Part shown: positions 17,708 to 26,782 of the stretch, piece by piece
Layout: every line of letters begins with the position of its first letter
Numbering within the stretch: position 1 is the stretch's first letter
From: Thermohalobaculum sp963700775
GTDB taxonomy: Bacteria > Pseudomonadota > Alphaproteobacteria > Rhodobacterales > Rhodobacteraceae
NCBI GenBank assembly: GCA_963700775.1
Contig: CAVOYU010000006.1
Span: 496,001 to 560,000 of the forward strand
Reading direction: 5' to 3'
DNA: 64,000 nucleotides
Position numbers and translations under genes: made by a program
Notes under the pieces: generated by a model
What the model was told of the DNA's origin: nothing
Database searches by the model: none
The model's input: only the letters and a program-made list of their open reading frames with translations

Positions 17708-18478
17708 ATGGACTTCACCGGCGAGATCGCGACCGCCCAGCAGCGGCTGGCCGCCTGCCAGGAGATGGCGGCGCGCCGCCATGCGGTGCTGCAGGAACTG
17801 AACCCCCGCCGCGGCGAGCGGGTGCTGGAGGTCGGCTGCGGCGCCGGGCTGCTGCTCCGCGACATCGGGCTGGCGCTGGGGCCGCACGGACTCGCCGCCG
17901 GCGTGGACGTCTCGCCCGACCAGATCGCCGCCGCCACCCGCGAATGCGCTGGCGTCCCGGCGGTCAAGCCGATGGTCTGCGACATCCGGGCGCTCGACTA
18001 CCCCGACGGCGTGTTCGATGCCGCCGTCGCCGTGCAGGTGGTCGAATACATTGACGACGCGGAGGGCGCCCTGGCCGAGCTCCGCCGGGTGCTGAAGCCC
18101 GGCGGGCGGTTCCTGTGCCTTGCCACCAACTGGGACTCGGCCTTCTGGCACGGCCCCGATGTCGGGCTCACCGCCGAGATCGCCGCCGCCTGGGAGGGCC
18201 AGGCCGCCTGGCCGAACCTGCCTGCCCGGCTGCCGCCGATGCTGGCGCGCGGCGGCTTCGCCAGTATCCGCACCCTGCCGGTGCCGATCGTCAACCCGAA
18301 CCTGCACGAGAACACCTTCGCCTACTGGATCGCCCGGCTGATGGCGGCCTACGCGGTCGGGCGCGGGGTGCCAGGGCCGCGCGCCGACGCCTGGCTGCAG
18401 GCCCTTGACGCCGCCGAGGCGGAAGGCGAGTTCTTTTTCTCGTCGGTGCCGATCCTGACCACCGCCATCGCCGCCTGA
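17708..18478 (+). CDS. SAM-dependent class I methyltransferase
   Basis: 256 aa. The SAM-binding motif I is VLEVGCGAGLLLRDIG at about residues 41-56, with acidic motif II in AAGVDVSPDQIA and motif III/IV in FDAAVAVQVVEYID and VLKPGGRFLCLATNWDS. The pattern is that of UbiE/MenG-like small-molecule methyltransferases. The acceptor is unknown. It stands at the head of a tight run: the PaiB-like gene begins 12 bp after its stop. There is little room for a ribosome site before the ATG, so the transcript may be nearly leaderless. Confidence 0.88.
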   Translation: MDFTGEIATAQQRLAACQEMAARRHAVLQELNPRRGERVLEVGCGAGLLLRDIGLALGPHGLAAGVDVSPDQIAAATRECAGVPAVKPMVCDIRALDYPDGVFDAAVAVQVVEYIDDAEGALAELRRVLKPGGRFLCLATNWDSAFWHGPDVGLTAEIAAAWEGQAAWPNLPARLPPMLARGGFASIRTLPVPIVNPNLHENTFAYWIARLMAAYAVGRGVPGPRADAWLQALDAAEAEGEFFFSSVPILTTAIAA

Positions 18479-18490
18479 GGAGGCCGCCCG

Positions 18491-19114
18491 ATGCATCCGA
18501 ACCCCGCCTTCCGGCACGAGCCCGAGGCGCGCGCGCTCGATTTCGCCCGCGCCCGCGGCTTCGGCGTGCTGACCGCGACCGGGCCCGAGGGCGTGCTCGC
18601 CGCCCATGTGCCCTTCGTGCTCGAGGGCCGGACGCTGGCCGCCCATCTGGTCCGCTCGAACCCGCTGGCCCGCCACCTGCGCGAGAGGCCGCGGCCGGCG
18701 CTGATGATCGTCTCGGGCCCCGACGCCTACATCTCGCCCGACTGGTACGGCGAGGACGACAAGGTGCCGACCTGGAACTATGTCGCCGTTCATCTGCGGG
18801 GCACGCTTGAGCTCCTTCCGGACGAGACGCTGCGCCCCCATCTCGACCGGCTCTCGGCGAATTTCGAGGACCGCCTGCTGCCGAAGGCCCCCTGGAGGAC
18901 CGACAAGGTGACCCCCGACCTGATGGAGAAGATGCTGCGCCAGATCGTGCCCGCGAGCTTCGCCATCGAGCATGTGGACAGCACCTTCAAGCTCGGCCAG
19001 AACCGGGGCGCCTCGCTTCGGATCAACGCGGCGGCCGCCCTGGAGGCGGGCGGCACGCCAGGCACCGAGACGGCGGCGCTCGCCGCCCTGATGCGCGAGG
19101 CGAGCGATGCCTGA
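18491..19114 (+). CDS. PaiB-family FMN-binding protein
   Basis: 207 aa. Matches the PaiB family (split-barrel flavin-binding fold) through HPNPAFRHE at the start, HVPFVLEGRTLAAHLVRSNP, GPDAYISPDWYGEDDKVPTW and WNYVAVHLRGTLELL, and the closing FKLGQNRGASLR. In Bacillus PaiB is a negative regulator of sporulation and protease genes, but most homologues are probably FMN-binding enzymes or regulators of unknown role. AGGAGG lies seven bases before the ATG. It overlaps the next gene by eight bases, so the two are probably translationally coupled. Confidence 0.93.
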   Translation: MHPNPAFRHEPEARALDFARARGFGVLTATGPEGVLAAHVPFVLEGRTLAAHLVRSNPLARHLRERPRPALMIVSGPDAYISPDWYGEDDKVPTWNYVAVHLRGTLELLPDETLRPHLDRLSANFEDRLLPKAPWRTDKVTPDLMEKMLRQIVPASFAIEHVDSTFKLGQNRGASLRINAAAALEAGGTPGTETAALAALMREASDA

Positions 19115-20699
19115 GCGGCTGAAGGGCTTCTTCCACGCCCGCGACGGCGAGGGCACCGACCCGGTCCGCCACCACTACTGGGAGCAGCAGACCGACGACC
19201 CGGCCGAACCGCAGATCTGGGCCTATAGCTCGCAGTTCAGCTATGCGCCGGGCGCGACGATCGAGCTCCACGTCTCGACCACCTGCCCGACCTACCGGAT
19301 CACGATCCGCCGCGACGGCACCGGCGACCGCACCGTCTGGCAGAGCGGCGAGCTCGCCGGAGGGTTTCACGCCATCGCGGCGGGCTGCTCGGTCCGGGGC
19401 TGCGGCTGGCCGGTCGCCTTGTCGGTGACCGTGGGCGAGGACTGGCCCTCGGACGGTTACCTCGTGATCCTCGAGGGCACCCACCCCAACGGCCCGGCGC
19501 GGCACGCCCACCCGGTGCTGATCCGCGCCAAGCCCGGGGCCGAGGCACCCCTGCTGCTGATCGCCTGCACCGGCACCTGGACCGCCTACAACGAATGGGG
19601 CGGATCGAACCACTACGAGGGCATCGCCGGCCCCGAGGGGCGCGACTTCTCGCCCGTGGTCAGCACCCAGCGCCCCTGGACTCGCGGCTTCGCCGAGCTG
19701 CCCGCCGACGCCCCCCGCATCGCCTGCGACGCGCCGCCGCCGGGCGAGCCCCCCGCCTATCCGCACATGCGCTGGGCGCTGGCGAGCGGGCATTCGAAGA
19801 AATACGCCTCCGCCGGCTGGGCCAGCTACGAACGGCCCTTCCTGCGCTGGTGCGCCCGCCAGGGGATCGCCGTCGATGTCGCCACCCAGCACGAGCTGCA
19901 ATTCGCGCCCGAGACGCTCGACCGCTACCGCGCGGCGGTGATCGTCGGCCATGACGAGTACTGGTCGTGGGAGATGCGGGATGCGCTCGACGCCTGGCTC
20001 GACGGCGGCGGGCGCCTCGCGCGCTTCGCCGGCAACTACTACTGGCAAATCCGGATCGAGGATCAGGGCCGCCGCCAGGTCTGCTACAAGTACCGCGCCC
20101 GCGCCGAGGACCCGATGCGGGACACCGACCGGATCACCACGGTCTGGGATTCGGCGCAGATCGGCCGGCCGGCGGCGCTGACCATGGGGCTGAGCGGGGC
20201 ACGCGGCATCTATGCCACCTGGTCGGGCTGCGTGGCGCGCTCGTCCGGCGGCTTCACCGTCTACCGGCCGGCGCACTGGGCCTTCGCCGGCACCGGGCTC
20301 GGCTATGGCGACGTGCTGGGCGCCTCGGCCAAGATCTTCGGCTACGAGGTCGACGGGCTCGACTACGAGATCCGCGGCGGCCTGCCCTGGCCGGTCGGCG
20401 CCGAGGGGGTGGAGATCCTCGCCCTCTCACCCGCCACCACGGTCGAGACCAGCGACGACCCCGACCCCTTCATCGGCCTCGACGACGCCACGGCCGTGGC
20501 CCGCGAGCTGCACGGCGAGGTCACGCCCGAGACCCTCGACAAGGTCGCCCGTGGCGCCGGCATGATCGCCCATTACCGCCGCGGCAAGGGCGAGGTGCTG
20601 AATGCCGCGAGCTGCAACTGGGTCGCCGGGCTGATCGCCGCCGAGCCGATGACCGAGCAGGTCACGCGGAACGTGCTGGCGCGCTTCGCCTCGCCCTGA
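19107..20699 (+). CDS. N,N-dimethylformamidase large (beta) subunit-like protein
   Basis: 530 aa. Resembles the C-terminal two thirds of the beta subunit of bacterial N,N-dimethylformamidase, an iron-dependent amidohydrolase: an N-terminal beta-rich domain (FSYAPGATIELHVST, PSDGYLVILEG) and a larger domain with TWTAYNEWGGSNHYEG, WASYERPFLRWCARQGI, VGHDEYWSWEMRDALD and FAGNYYWQIRIED. Tyr-rich segments like those are where the iron ligands of the known enzyme lie. The small alpha subunit is not encoded nearby, so the substrate may differ from DMF. It starts inside the PaiB-like gene. Confidence 0.82.
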   Translation: MPERLKGFFHARDGEGTDPVRHHYWEQQTDDPAEPQIWAYSSQFSYAPGATIELHVSTTCPTYRITIRRDGTGDRTVWQSGELAGGFHAIAAGCSVRGCGWPVALSVTVGEDWPSDGYLVILEGTHPNGPARHAHPVLIRAKPGAEAPLLLIACTGTWTAYNEWGGSNHYEGIAGPEGRDFSPVVSTQRPWTRGFAELPADAPRIACDAPPPGEPPAYPHMRWALASGHSKKYASAGWASYERPFLRWCARQGIAVDVATQHELQFAPETLDRYRAAVIVGHDEYWSWEMRDALDAWLDGGGRLARFAGNYYWQIRIEDQGRRQVCYKYRARAEDPMRDTDRITTVWDSAQIGRPAALTMGLSGARGIYATWSGCVARSSGGFTVYRPAHWAFAGTGLGYGDVLGASAKIFGYEVDGLDYEIRGGLPWPVGAEGVEILALSPATTVETSDDPDPFIGLDDATAVARELHGEVTPETLDKVARGAGMIAHYRRGKGEVLNAASCNWVAGLIAAEPMTEQVTRNVLARFASP

Positions 20700-20821
20700 C
20701 CGGAGCGCCGGCGACCGCCTCCCCTGAGACCCCCCTTTCCTTCCCGATCACGCGGCGGCAATGATCGAATCCGGCAGCGCCGGGCGGGCGCACGGGTGCC
20801 TGATTCGCACGGGAGCGTGGA

Positions 20822-21853
20822 ATGAAGGGTTTGCTTGGCGTCTTCCTGTCGGTCCTGATCGCGGCGGCCCTTGGCAGCCCCGCCGCCGCCGCGGGCGGAG
20901 ATTGCCTCCTGCCGGCCGACTATCACTCCAATGAAAGGCCGGATCCCGAGGGCACTCCGACGGTCATCAGACTGGGGGTCCTGTTCGCCGACGTGACCGG
21001 GATCGACGACATCTCGCAGTCGCTCGAGGGCGACTTCATCGTGCGCCGTTCCTGGACCGATCCCCGCCTCGACGGCCTTGCCGGCTGCCGGTTTGCGCGT
21101 TCCGCGGTGTGGTTCCCGATCACCGACGTGATGAACTCGAGCCAGCTCCGGAAAACGCGCGGCGAAATGGCCATGGACCAGGTGCGCATCGAAGAAGCCG
21201 GGCGGGTCTCGTACGTCCAGCGCTTCTTCGGCAGCATCGCGACCTATCACCAGCTCGACCGGTTTCCCTTCGACAGCCACCGGATGCGGATCCGGATGAC
21301 CACCCTGGACTACCCCTCGGATCAGGTCCGGCTCGAACTCGACACCGAGTTCACCGCGGTCGCCGATCTCCTGAACATTCCGGATTGGACGATCAAAGGC
21401 CTCGAATCCGAGATCGTCACCGGAACGGTGCCGGAGTTCGACGCCACCTACTCGATCCTGCATCTCGACCTGCTCGCGTCGCGAAACAGCCAGTACTACG
21501 TCTGGAAGATCATGCTGCCGCTGATGCTGATCGTGCTGATGTCCTTCGTCGTGTTCTGGATCAGCCCCGACCGGTTCGGCCCGCAGATCGGCCTCGCCGC
21601 CACCTCGATGCTGACACTGATCGCCTTCCAGTTCGCGCTTACCACCATGCTGCCGAGGCTCAGCTATTTCACGCTGATGGACGAACTGATCCTGGGCTCG
21701 ACCCTGCTGGTCTTCGGGTCGCTGGTCGAGGCGACGCTGACCGCGGTGCTGGTGACCCGGGACCGCACCGAACTGGCGCTGCGGATCGACCACATCTGCC
21801 GCTGGGTGTTCCCGATGGCGCTGGCGGCGCTCTGGGTGATCGTGCTGTCCTGA
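20822..21853 (+). CDS. Pentameric ligand-gated ion channel, prokaryotic Cys-loop family
   Basis: 343 aa. Signal peptide at about 1-24, then a beta-sandwich extracellular domain to about residue 215. The Cys-loop position is DRFPFDSHRMRIRM, carrying the family's F-P-F-D core without its cysteines, as usual for bacterial members. Four membrane helices follow: M1 YYVWKIMLPLMLIVLMSFVV, pore-lining M2 in GLAATSMLTLIAFQFALTTM, M3 from FTLMDELILGSTLLVFGSLV and M4 RWVFPMALAALWVIVLS. Expected to sit in the inner membrane with its ligand domain in the periplasm and to conduct ions when it binds a ligand. Ligand and ion selectivity are unknown. It stands alone between unrelated genes. Confidence 0.9.
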   Translation: MKGLLGVFLSVLIAAALGSPAAAAGGDCLLPADYHSNERPDPEGTPTVIRLGVLFADVTGIDDISQSLEGDFIVRRSWTDPRLDGLAGCRFARSAVWFPITDVMNSSQLRKTRGEMAMDQVRIEEAGRVSYVQRFFGSIATYHQLDRFPFDSHRMRIRMTTLDYPSDQVRLELDTEFTAVADLLNIPDWTIKGLESEIVTGTVPEFDATYSILHLDLLASRNSQYYVWKIMLPLMLIVLMSFVVFWISPDRFGPQIGLAATSMLTLIAFQFALTTMLPRLSYFTLMDELILGSTLLVFGSLVEATLTAVLVTRDRTELALRIDHICRWVFPMALAALWVIVLS

Positions 21854-21921
21854 TCCCGGCTTTCGTGTATTCTCGGTCCGGGCCGCGAGGGTGACGGCGG
21901 GCCGGATCCGGCGCCGCCTCG

Positions 21922-23586
21922 ATGAACGAGGCTTCCATGGACTACTACGATCTCGGCTCCTTCGGCCGCCGCGTGACCACCGGCTCGCCCGAGGCCCAGA
22001 CCTGGTTCGACCGCGGGCTCAACTGGCTCTACGGCTACAACCATGCCGAGGCGATCGCCTGCTTCCGGAAGGCGCTGGAGCACGACCCGGCCTGCGCCAT
22101 GGCGCATTGGGGCGTCTCCTACGCCGCCGGGCCGAACTACAACCTGCCCTGGCATCTCTACGATCCCGCCGGCAAGGCCCAGGCGCTGGCCGCCGCCTAT
22201 GACGCCATGCAGGGGGCGCTTGCCCATGCGGACGGCGCCTCGCCGGTCGAGCGGGCGCTGATCCGGGCGCTGCCGGCGCGCTATCCGGAGCGCGAGACCA
22301 TCGACGACATGGCGCCCTGGGACGCCGCCTATGCCGACGCCATGCGCGACGTCTACCGGGCCAACCAGGGCGACCTCGAGGTGCGCACCGTCTTCGCCGA
22401 GGCGATCATGAACCTCACGCCCTGGAAGATGTGGGACCTGAAGACCGGCGGCATCGCCGAGGGCGCCGGCACGGCCGAGGCGGTCGAAGTGCTGGAGTCC
22501 GCTTTCCGCGACTTCCCCGCCGCTTGGGACCATCCGGGGCTGCTGCATCTCTACGTCCACCTGATGGAGATGTCGCCCTTCCCGCAGCGGGCGCTGCGCG
22601 CCGGCGACCGGCTGCGCGACCTGGTGCCGGATGCCGGTCACCTGGTGCACATGCCGACCCATATCGACGTGCTCTGCGGCCATTACCGCGACGTGCTGGT
22701 CTACAACCAGAAGGCAATCGTCGCCGACCGCAAGTTCTTGGCCCGCGATGGGGCGCTGAACGTCTACGCGCTCTACCGCACCCACAACTACCATTTCGCC
22801 ATCTACGGAGCCATGTTCCTCGGCCAGTTCACCCCCGCGATGGCCGCGGCCCAGGAGCTGATCGACACCACGCCCGAGGAGCTGCTGCGCATCCCGTCGC
22901 CGCCGATGGCGGATTTCGTCGAGGGCTACCTGCCGATGAAGCAGCATGTGCTGATCCGCTTCGGCAAGTGGCGCGAGATCATCGCCCAGGAGCTGCCCGA
23001 GGACCCCGAGCTCTATTGCTCGACCACCGCGATGATGCACTACGCCAAGGGCGTCGCCCATTCGGCGCTCGGCGAGGTCGCCGAGGCCGAGAAGGCGCGC
23101 GCGGCCTTCCGCGCCGCGAAGGCGCGGGTGCCGGAGACCCGGCGGGTGCACAACAACACCGTGGTCGACCTGCTGGAGATCGCCGGGGAGATGCTGAACG
23201 GCGAGCTCGAGTACCGGCGCGGCAATTTCGACGCCGCCTTCGCCCATCTGCGCCGCTCGGTCGAGCTCGACGACAACCTTCCCTATGACGAGCCTTGGGG
23301 CTGGATGCAGCCGACCCGCCATGCCCTGGGCGCGCTGCTGCTGGAACAGGGCCGCGTCGAGGAGGCCGAGGCGGTCTACCGATCGGATCTCGGCCTCGAC
23401 GGCAAGCTCAGCCGCGCCTGCCAGCACCCGGACAACCTCTGGAGCCTGCACGGCCTGCACGAATGCCTGACCAGGCGCGGCGAGACGGTCGAGGCGGCGC
23501 TGATCAAGCAGCGGCTCGACCTCGCCGCGGCGCGCGCCGAGGTGCCGGTCAGGGCGTCGTGCTTCTGCCGCAGGCGCGCAGCTTGA
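21922..23586 (+). CDS. Tetratricopeptide repeat protein
   Basis: 554 aa cytoplasmic, alpha-helical repeat protein. TPR-like units include AEAIACFRKALEHDPACAMA near residue 42 and later RVEEAEAVYRSDLGL. It carries the family-specific block GHLVHMPTHIDVLCGHYRDV and ends ASCFCRRRAA with two close cysteines. Homologues of this length are annotated only as TPR proteins; the conserved HMPTHID could be a metal site or active site. ATG 21922 or 21937 (MDYYDLG) may be the start. It has an isolated position between the channel and a GNAT gene. Confidence 0.85.
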   Translation: MNEASMDYYDLGSFGRRVTTGSPEAQTWFDRGLNWLYGYNHAEAIACFRKALEHDPACAMAHWGVSYAAGPNYNLPWHLYDPAGKAQALAAAYDAMQGALAHADGASPVERALIRALPARYPERETIDDMAPWDAAYADAMRDVYRANQGDLEVRTVFAEAIMNLTPWKMWDLKTGGIAEGAGTAEAVEVLESAFRDFPAAWDHPGLLHLYVHLMEMSPFPQRALRAGDRLRDLVPDAGHLVHMPTHIDVLCGHYRDVLVYNQKAIVADRKFLARDGALNVYALYRTHNYHFAIYGAMFLGQFTPAMAAAQELIDTTPEELLRIPSPPMADFVEGYLPMKQHVLIRFGKWREIIAQELPEDPELYCSTTAMMHYAKGVAHSALGEVAEAEKARAAFRAAKARVPETRRVHNNTVVDLLEIAGEMLNGELEYRRGNFDAAFAHLRRSVELDDNLPYDEPWGWMQPTRHALGALLLEQGRVEEAEAVYRSDLGLDGKLSRACQHPDNLWSLHGLHECLTRRGETVEAALIKQRLDLAAARAEVPVRASCFCRRRAA

Positions 23587-23676
23587 TCCGCCGGCGCCGC
23601 CGCGGAGGATTGCCGCGGCGGCCTGCTGGCACGCCGAAAGGCAAACAGGGACCGGCCTGCGCGGGACGGATTTCCA

Positions 23677-24207
23677 ATGCATGAATTGCGTCACCGCCTT
23701 GCCACACGCGCCGACCTCGCGGCGATGACGGCGCTGATGGACGCCGCCATCGGCGAGCTGCAGAAGCCGTTCCTCGACGCCGCCCAGATCGCTTCCAGCC
23801 GGACGATCATGGGGCTCGACACCCAGCTGATCGATGACGGGACCTATTTCGTCGTCGAGCAGGACGACACCCTGGCCGGTTGCGGCGGCTGGAGCCGTCG
23901 GGCGACCCTCTACGGCGGCGACCGGTCTCCCGGCCGCGACGCCGCGCTGCTCGATCCGCGCAAGGACTCCGCCCGTGTGCGGGCGATGTATACCCATCCC
24001 GACTTCACCCGCCGCGGCATCGGCCGGCTGATCCTCCGGCTCTGCGAGGACGCCGCGCGATCCGAGGGCTTTTCCGAGGCATCGCTGATGGCGACGATGG
24101 CGGGAGCGCCGCTGTATCGGGCATGCGGCTACCGGGAAGTCGAGCACCTGACGGATGCCCGCGGCGGGGCCCCGGTACCGCTCATGCGGATGGCCAAACA
24201 GCTTTGA
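23677..24207 (+). CDS. GNAT family N-acetyltransferase
   Basis: 176 aa single GNAT fold. The acetyl-CoA pyrophosphate loop is RRGIGRLILRLCEDAARSEG near residues 113-132, preceded by VRAMYTHPDFTRRG. The C-terminal PLYRACGYREVEHL is the usual beta6-beta7 region. The substrate is unknown. The ribosome site is weak. A 137-bp palindromic repeat begins 13 bp after the stop codon. Confidence 0.9.
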   Translation: MHELRHRLATRADLAAMTALMDAAIGELQKPFLDAAQIASSRTIMGLDTQLIDDGTYFVVEQDDTLAGCGGWSRRATLYGGDRSPGRDAALLDPRKDSARVRAMYTHPDFTRRGIGRLILRLCEDAARSEGFSEASLMATMAGAPLYRACGYREVEHLTDARGGAPVPLMRMAKQL

Positions 24208-24219
24208 CGCGCCAGCGCA

Positions 24220-24356
24220 GCGTCCGATCGAACCGGATCGCCCGTTCCTCCGCCGTCATCCCCGCGCAGGCGGGGATCTGACGAAGTCCGCCGGAGACTC
24301 CCGCCTGCGCGGGAATGACTGTGGCGAACGCATGGCGATTCAGATGGAACGGACGC
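24220..24356 (+). repeat. 137-bp MITE-like element, copy 1
   Basis: Bounded by GCGTCCG at 24220-24226 and CGGACGC at 24350-24356. Inside are two hairpins (ATCCCCGC/GCGGGGAT with loop GCAG, and TCCCGC/GCGGGA with loop CTGC). The same 137-bp element occurs at 43180-43316 in the opposite orientation with high similarity. Both lie between convergent genes and close to stop codons. No coding capacity. Confidence 0.85.
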
Positions 24357-24360
24357 CGCG

Positions 24361-24795
24361 CTACCGCCCCGCCGTCTCCGGCCCCTCGCCGCCGGCGCGG
24401 GTGGCGGCGAAGCCGATCACCAGGCCGACCACGGCCCCTTCGGCCACGAACCAGAACGGCGAGGCGAACGGGCTCCCGGCGCCGAACAGCGCCGCGCTGA
24501 ACTCGGCCAGCCGGTCGTGGATCAGGAGCGTCAGCACGAAGTTCATCCAGGCGCCGAGGACCGGCCCGCGCAGCCACCAGGGCAGCGGCAGGTCCAGCGC
24601 CGGGTGGCGGTCGAGCACCCCGGCGACCCCGATCAGCGCGCCGAGCGTCAGATACCAGAGCAGGAAGCCCCAGCGCAGCAGCGGATCGGCGTCGGGCACG
24701 AAGTAGGGAAGCATCAGGAATCCCGCCAGGCCGAAGCCGAGCCCGACCATCTTGCCGACGGCGATGCGGGTCACCAGCGAGGGGTTTCCGAACAT
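24361..24795 (-). CDS. Hypothetical membrane protein
   Basis: 144 aa with four hydrophobic segments at about residues 16-34, 41-59, 76-94 and 113-132. The starting stretch MFGNPSLVTRIAVGKMVGLG is followed by YFVPDADPLLRWGFLLWYLT and a final glycine-rich helix. I do not recognise the family with certainty. The stop codon lies four bases from the end of the repeat element. It is divergent from metG by 193 bp. Confidence 0.78.
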   Translation of the reverse strand: MFGNPSLVTRIAVGKMVGLGFGLAGFLMLPYFVPDADPLLRWGFLLWYLTLGALIGVAGVLDRHPALDLPLPWWLRGPVLGAWMNFVLTLLIHDRLAEFSAALFGAGSPFASPFWFVAEGAVVGLVIGFAATRAGGEGPETAGR

Positions 24796-24988
24796 GCGGA
24801 ACTCCGGGTCCGGGCCGCGACGGGCGGCCCTCACCCGGCCAGTATCGCCAAACGCGCCGCGGAGCGCCCTGCGCGAATTGATGCAGCGGCACGGCGTCGC
24901 GCCGGCGCCCGTAAACGCCCGGCGCCCAACGCCCTTTGACCGCGGTTGCGCAGCCGCTATAGAAGGCGCGCGGAATCCGGAGAGAGAA

Positions 24989-26719
24989 ATGGCGCGCATC
25001 CTCATCACCTCGGCCCTGCCCTACATCAATGGCGTCAAGCATCTGGGCAATCTGATCGGCTCGATGCTGCCGGCCGACGCCTATGCGCGCTATTGCCGGG
25101 CGCGCGGCCACGAGGTGCGGCTGATCTGCGCCACCGACGAGCACGGCACGCCCGCCGAGCTCGCCGCCGCCGCCGCAGGCCAGTCTGTCGCCGATTACTG
25201 CGCCGGGATGTGGGCGGTGCAGAAGCGCCTCGGCGACGGCTTCCGCCTCAGCTTCGACTTCTTCGGTCGCTCCTCCTCGCAGCGCAACCACGCGCTGACC
25301 CAGCACCTGGCGGGCCGGCTCCACGAGGCCGGGCTGATCGAGGAGCGGACCGAGAACATGGTCTACTCCAACGCCGACGGCCGCTTCCTGCCCGATCGCT
25401 ACATCATCGGCACCTGCCCGAACTGCGGCTACGACCGGGCCCGCGGCGACCAGTGCGAGAACTGCACCAAGCAGCTCGACCCCACCGACCTGATCGAGCC
25501 CCGCTCAGCGATCTCGGGCTCGACCGACCTCGAGGTGCGCGAGACCAAGCACCTGTACCTGAAGCAGTCCGCCATGCGCGCGCGGCTGACCGAGTGGATC
25601 GGGTCGAAGACCGACTGGCCGATCCTCACCACCTCGATCGCCCGGAAGTGGCTGAACGAGGGCGAGGGCCTCCAGGACCGCGGCATCACCCGCGACCTCG
25701 ACTGGGGCATCCCGGTGAAGCGCGGCGCCGAGGACTGGCCGGGCATGGAGGGCAAGGTCTTCTATGTCTGGTTCGACGCTCCCATAGAATACATCGCCGC
25801 CACCGCCGAATGGGCCGACGCCAACGGGCTCCCGGACAGTGCCTGGCAACGCTGGTGGCGCGAGGATCTGGGCGCGGACGACGTGCGTTACGTCCAGTTC
25901 ATGGCCAAGGACAACGTGCCGTTCCACACGCTGAGCTTCCCCGTCACCCTGATGGGCGCCAACTTCGACGGCAGGGAACCCTGGAAGCTCGTCGACTACA
26001 TCAAGGGCTTCAACTGGCTGAACTACGAGGGCGGCAAGTTCTCCACCAGCCAGGGCCGCGGCGTGTTCATGGACCAGGCGCTGGAGATCCTGCCGTCCGA
26101 CTACTGGCGCTGGTGGCTGCTGTCGAACGCGCCCGAGGGCTCGGACAGCGACTTCACCTGGACCTCGTTCCAGGCCGGGGTGAACAAGGACCTGGCCGAC
26201 GTGCTGGGCAACTTCGTCAGCCGCGTCACCAAGTTCTGCCGCTCGAAGTTCGGCGAGACCGTGCCGGCGGGTGGCGGCTACGGGTCCGCCGAGCAGGCGG
26301 TGACCGCCGAGATCGCCAGGCGGCTGGCCGCCTACGAGGCGCACTGGGAGGCGATGGAGATCCGGAAAGCGGCGGCGGAGCTCCGCGCCATCTGGGTCGC
26401 TGGCAACGAGTACCTGCAGTCGGCGGCACCCTGGGCCGCCTTCAAGGAGGACCCCGACCGTGCCGCGGCAACGGTCCGCTACGCGCTGAACCTGATCCGG
26501 CTCTACGCCATCCTGTCGCGGCCCTTCATCCCGGACGCCTCCGACGCGATGCTGAAGTCGGTCGGCGCCGAGGCCGACGCCGAGGCCTGGCCGGCGGACG
26601 TTCCGGCGGCCCTGGAGGCGCTCCCGGCCGGGCATCCCTTCACCGTGCCGGAAAATCTCTTCGCCAAGATCACCGACGAGATGCGCGAGGCGATGGAGGC
26701 GCGGTTCGCGGGGAAGTGA
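24989..26719 (+). CDS. metG: Methionine--tRNA ligase
   Basis: 576 aa. Charges tRNA-Met. The class I signature HIGH appears as HLGN (residues 18-21) after SALPYINGVK, and KMSKS as KFSTS near residue 350. A zinc knuckle is present at about 142-157 (CPNCGYDRARGDQCENC). The anticodon-binding helical domain follows, without the extra C-terminal tRNA-binding domain of longer MetRS. The start is ATG 24989 after GGAGAGAGAA. About 145 bp of its 3' end is duplicated downstream at 27551-27696. Confidence 0.96.
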   Translation: MARILITSALPYINGVKHLGNLIGSMLPADAYARYCRARGHEVRLICATDEHGTPAELAAAAAGQSVADYCAGMWAVQKRLGDGFRLSFDFFGRSSSQRNHALTQHLAGRLHEAGLIEERTENMVYSNADGRFLPDRYIIGTCPNCGYDRARGDQCENCTKQLDPTDLIEPRSAISGSTDLEVRETKHLYLKQSAMRARLTEWIGSKTDWPILTTSIARKWLNEGEGLQDRGITRDLDWGIPVKRGAEDWPGMEGKVFYVWFDAPIEYIAATAEWADANGLPDSAWQRWWREDLGADDVRYVQFMAKDNVPFHTLSFPVTLMGANFDGREPWKLVDYIKGFNWLNYEGGKFSTSQGRGVFMDQALEILPSDYWRWWLLSNAPEGSDSDFTWTSFQAGVNKDLADVLGNFVSRVTKFCRSKFGETVPAGGGYGSAEQAVTAEIARRLAAYEAHWEAMEIRKAAAELRAIWVAGNEYLQSAAPWAAFKEDPDRAAATVRYALNLIRLYAILSRPFIPDASDAMLKSVGAEADAEAWPADVPAALEALPAGHPFTVPENLFAKITDEMREAMEARFAGK

Positions 26720-26721
26720 CG
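26576..26721 (+). repeat. Direct repeat A: 3' end of metG
   Basis: This stretch, ending five bases around the metG stop codon, is repeated at 27551-27696 with six substitutions by my alignment and no gaps (offset 975 bp). The two copies bracket the DJ-1/PfpI gene. Confidence 0.9.
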
Positions 26722-26782
26722 CCCGCCGCCGGGGACCGGGTCCGGAGTAGTTCAATCTCCCGGAGCCGCGGCGAGCGGCCGC

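Noticed and set aside
21664..24147. Open frame of 827 codons on the minus strand
   Set aside because: Shadow of the TPR, GNAT and channel genes with no recognisable domain.
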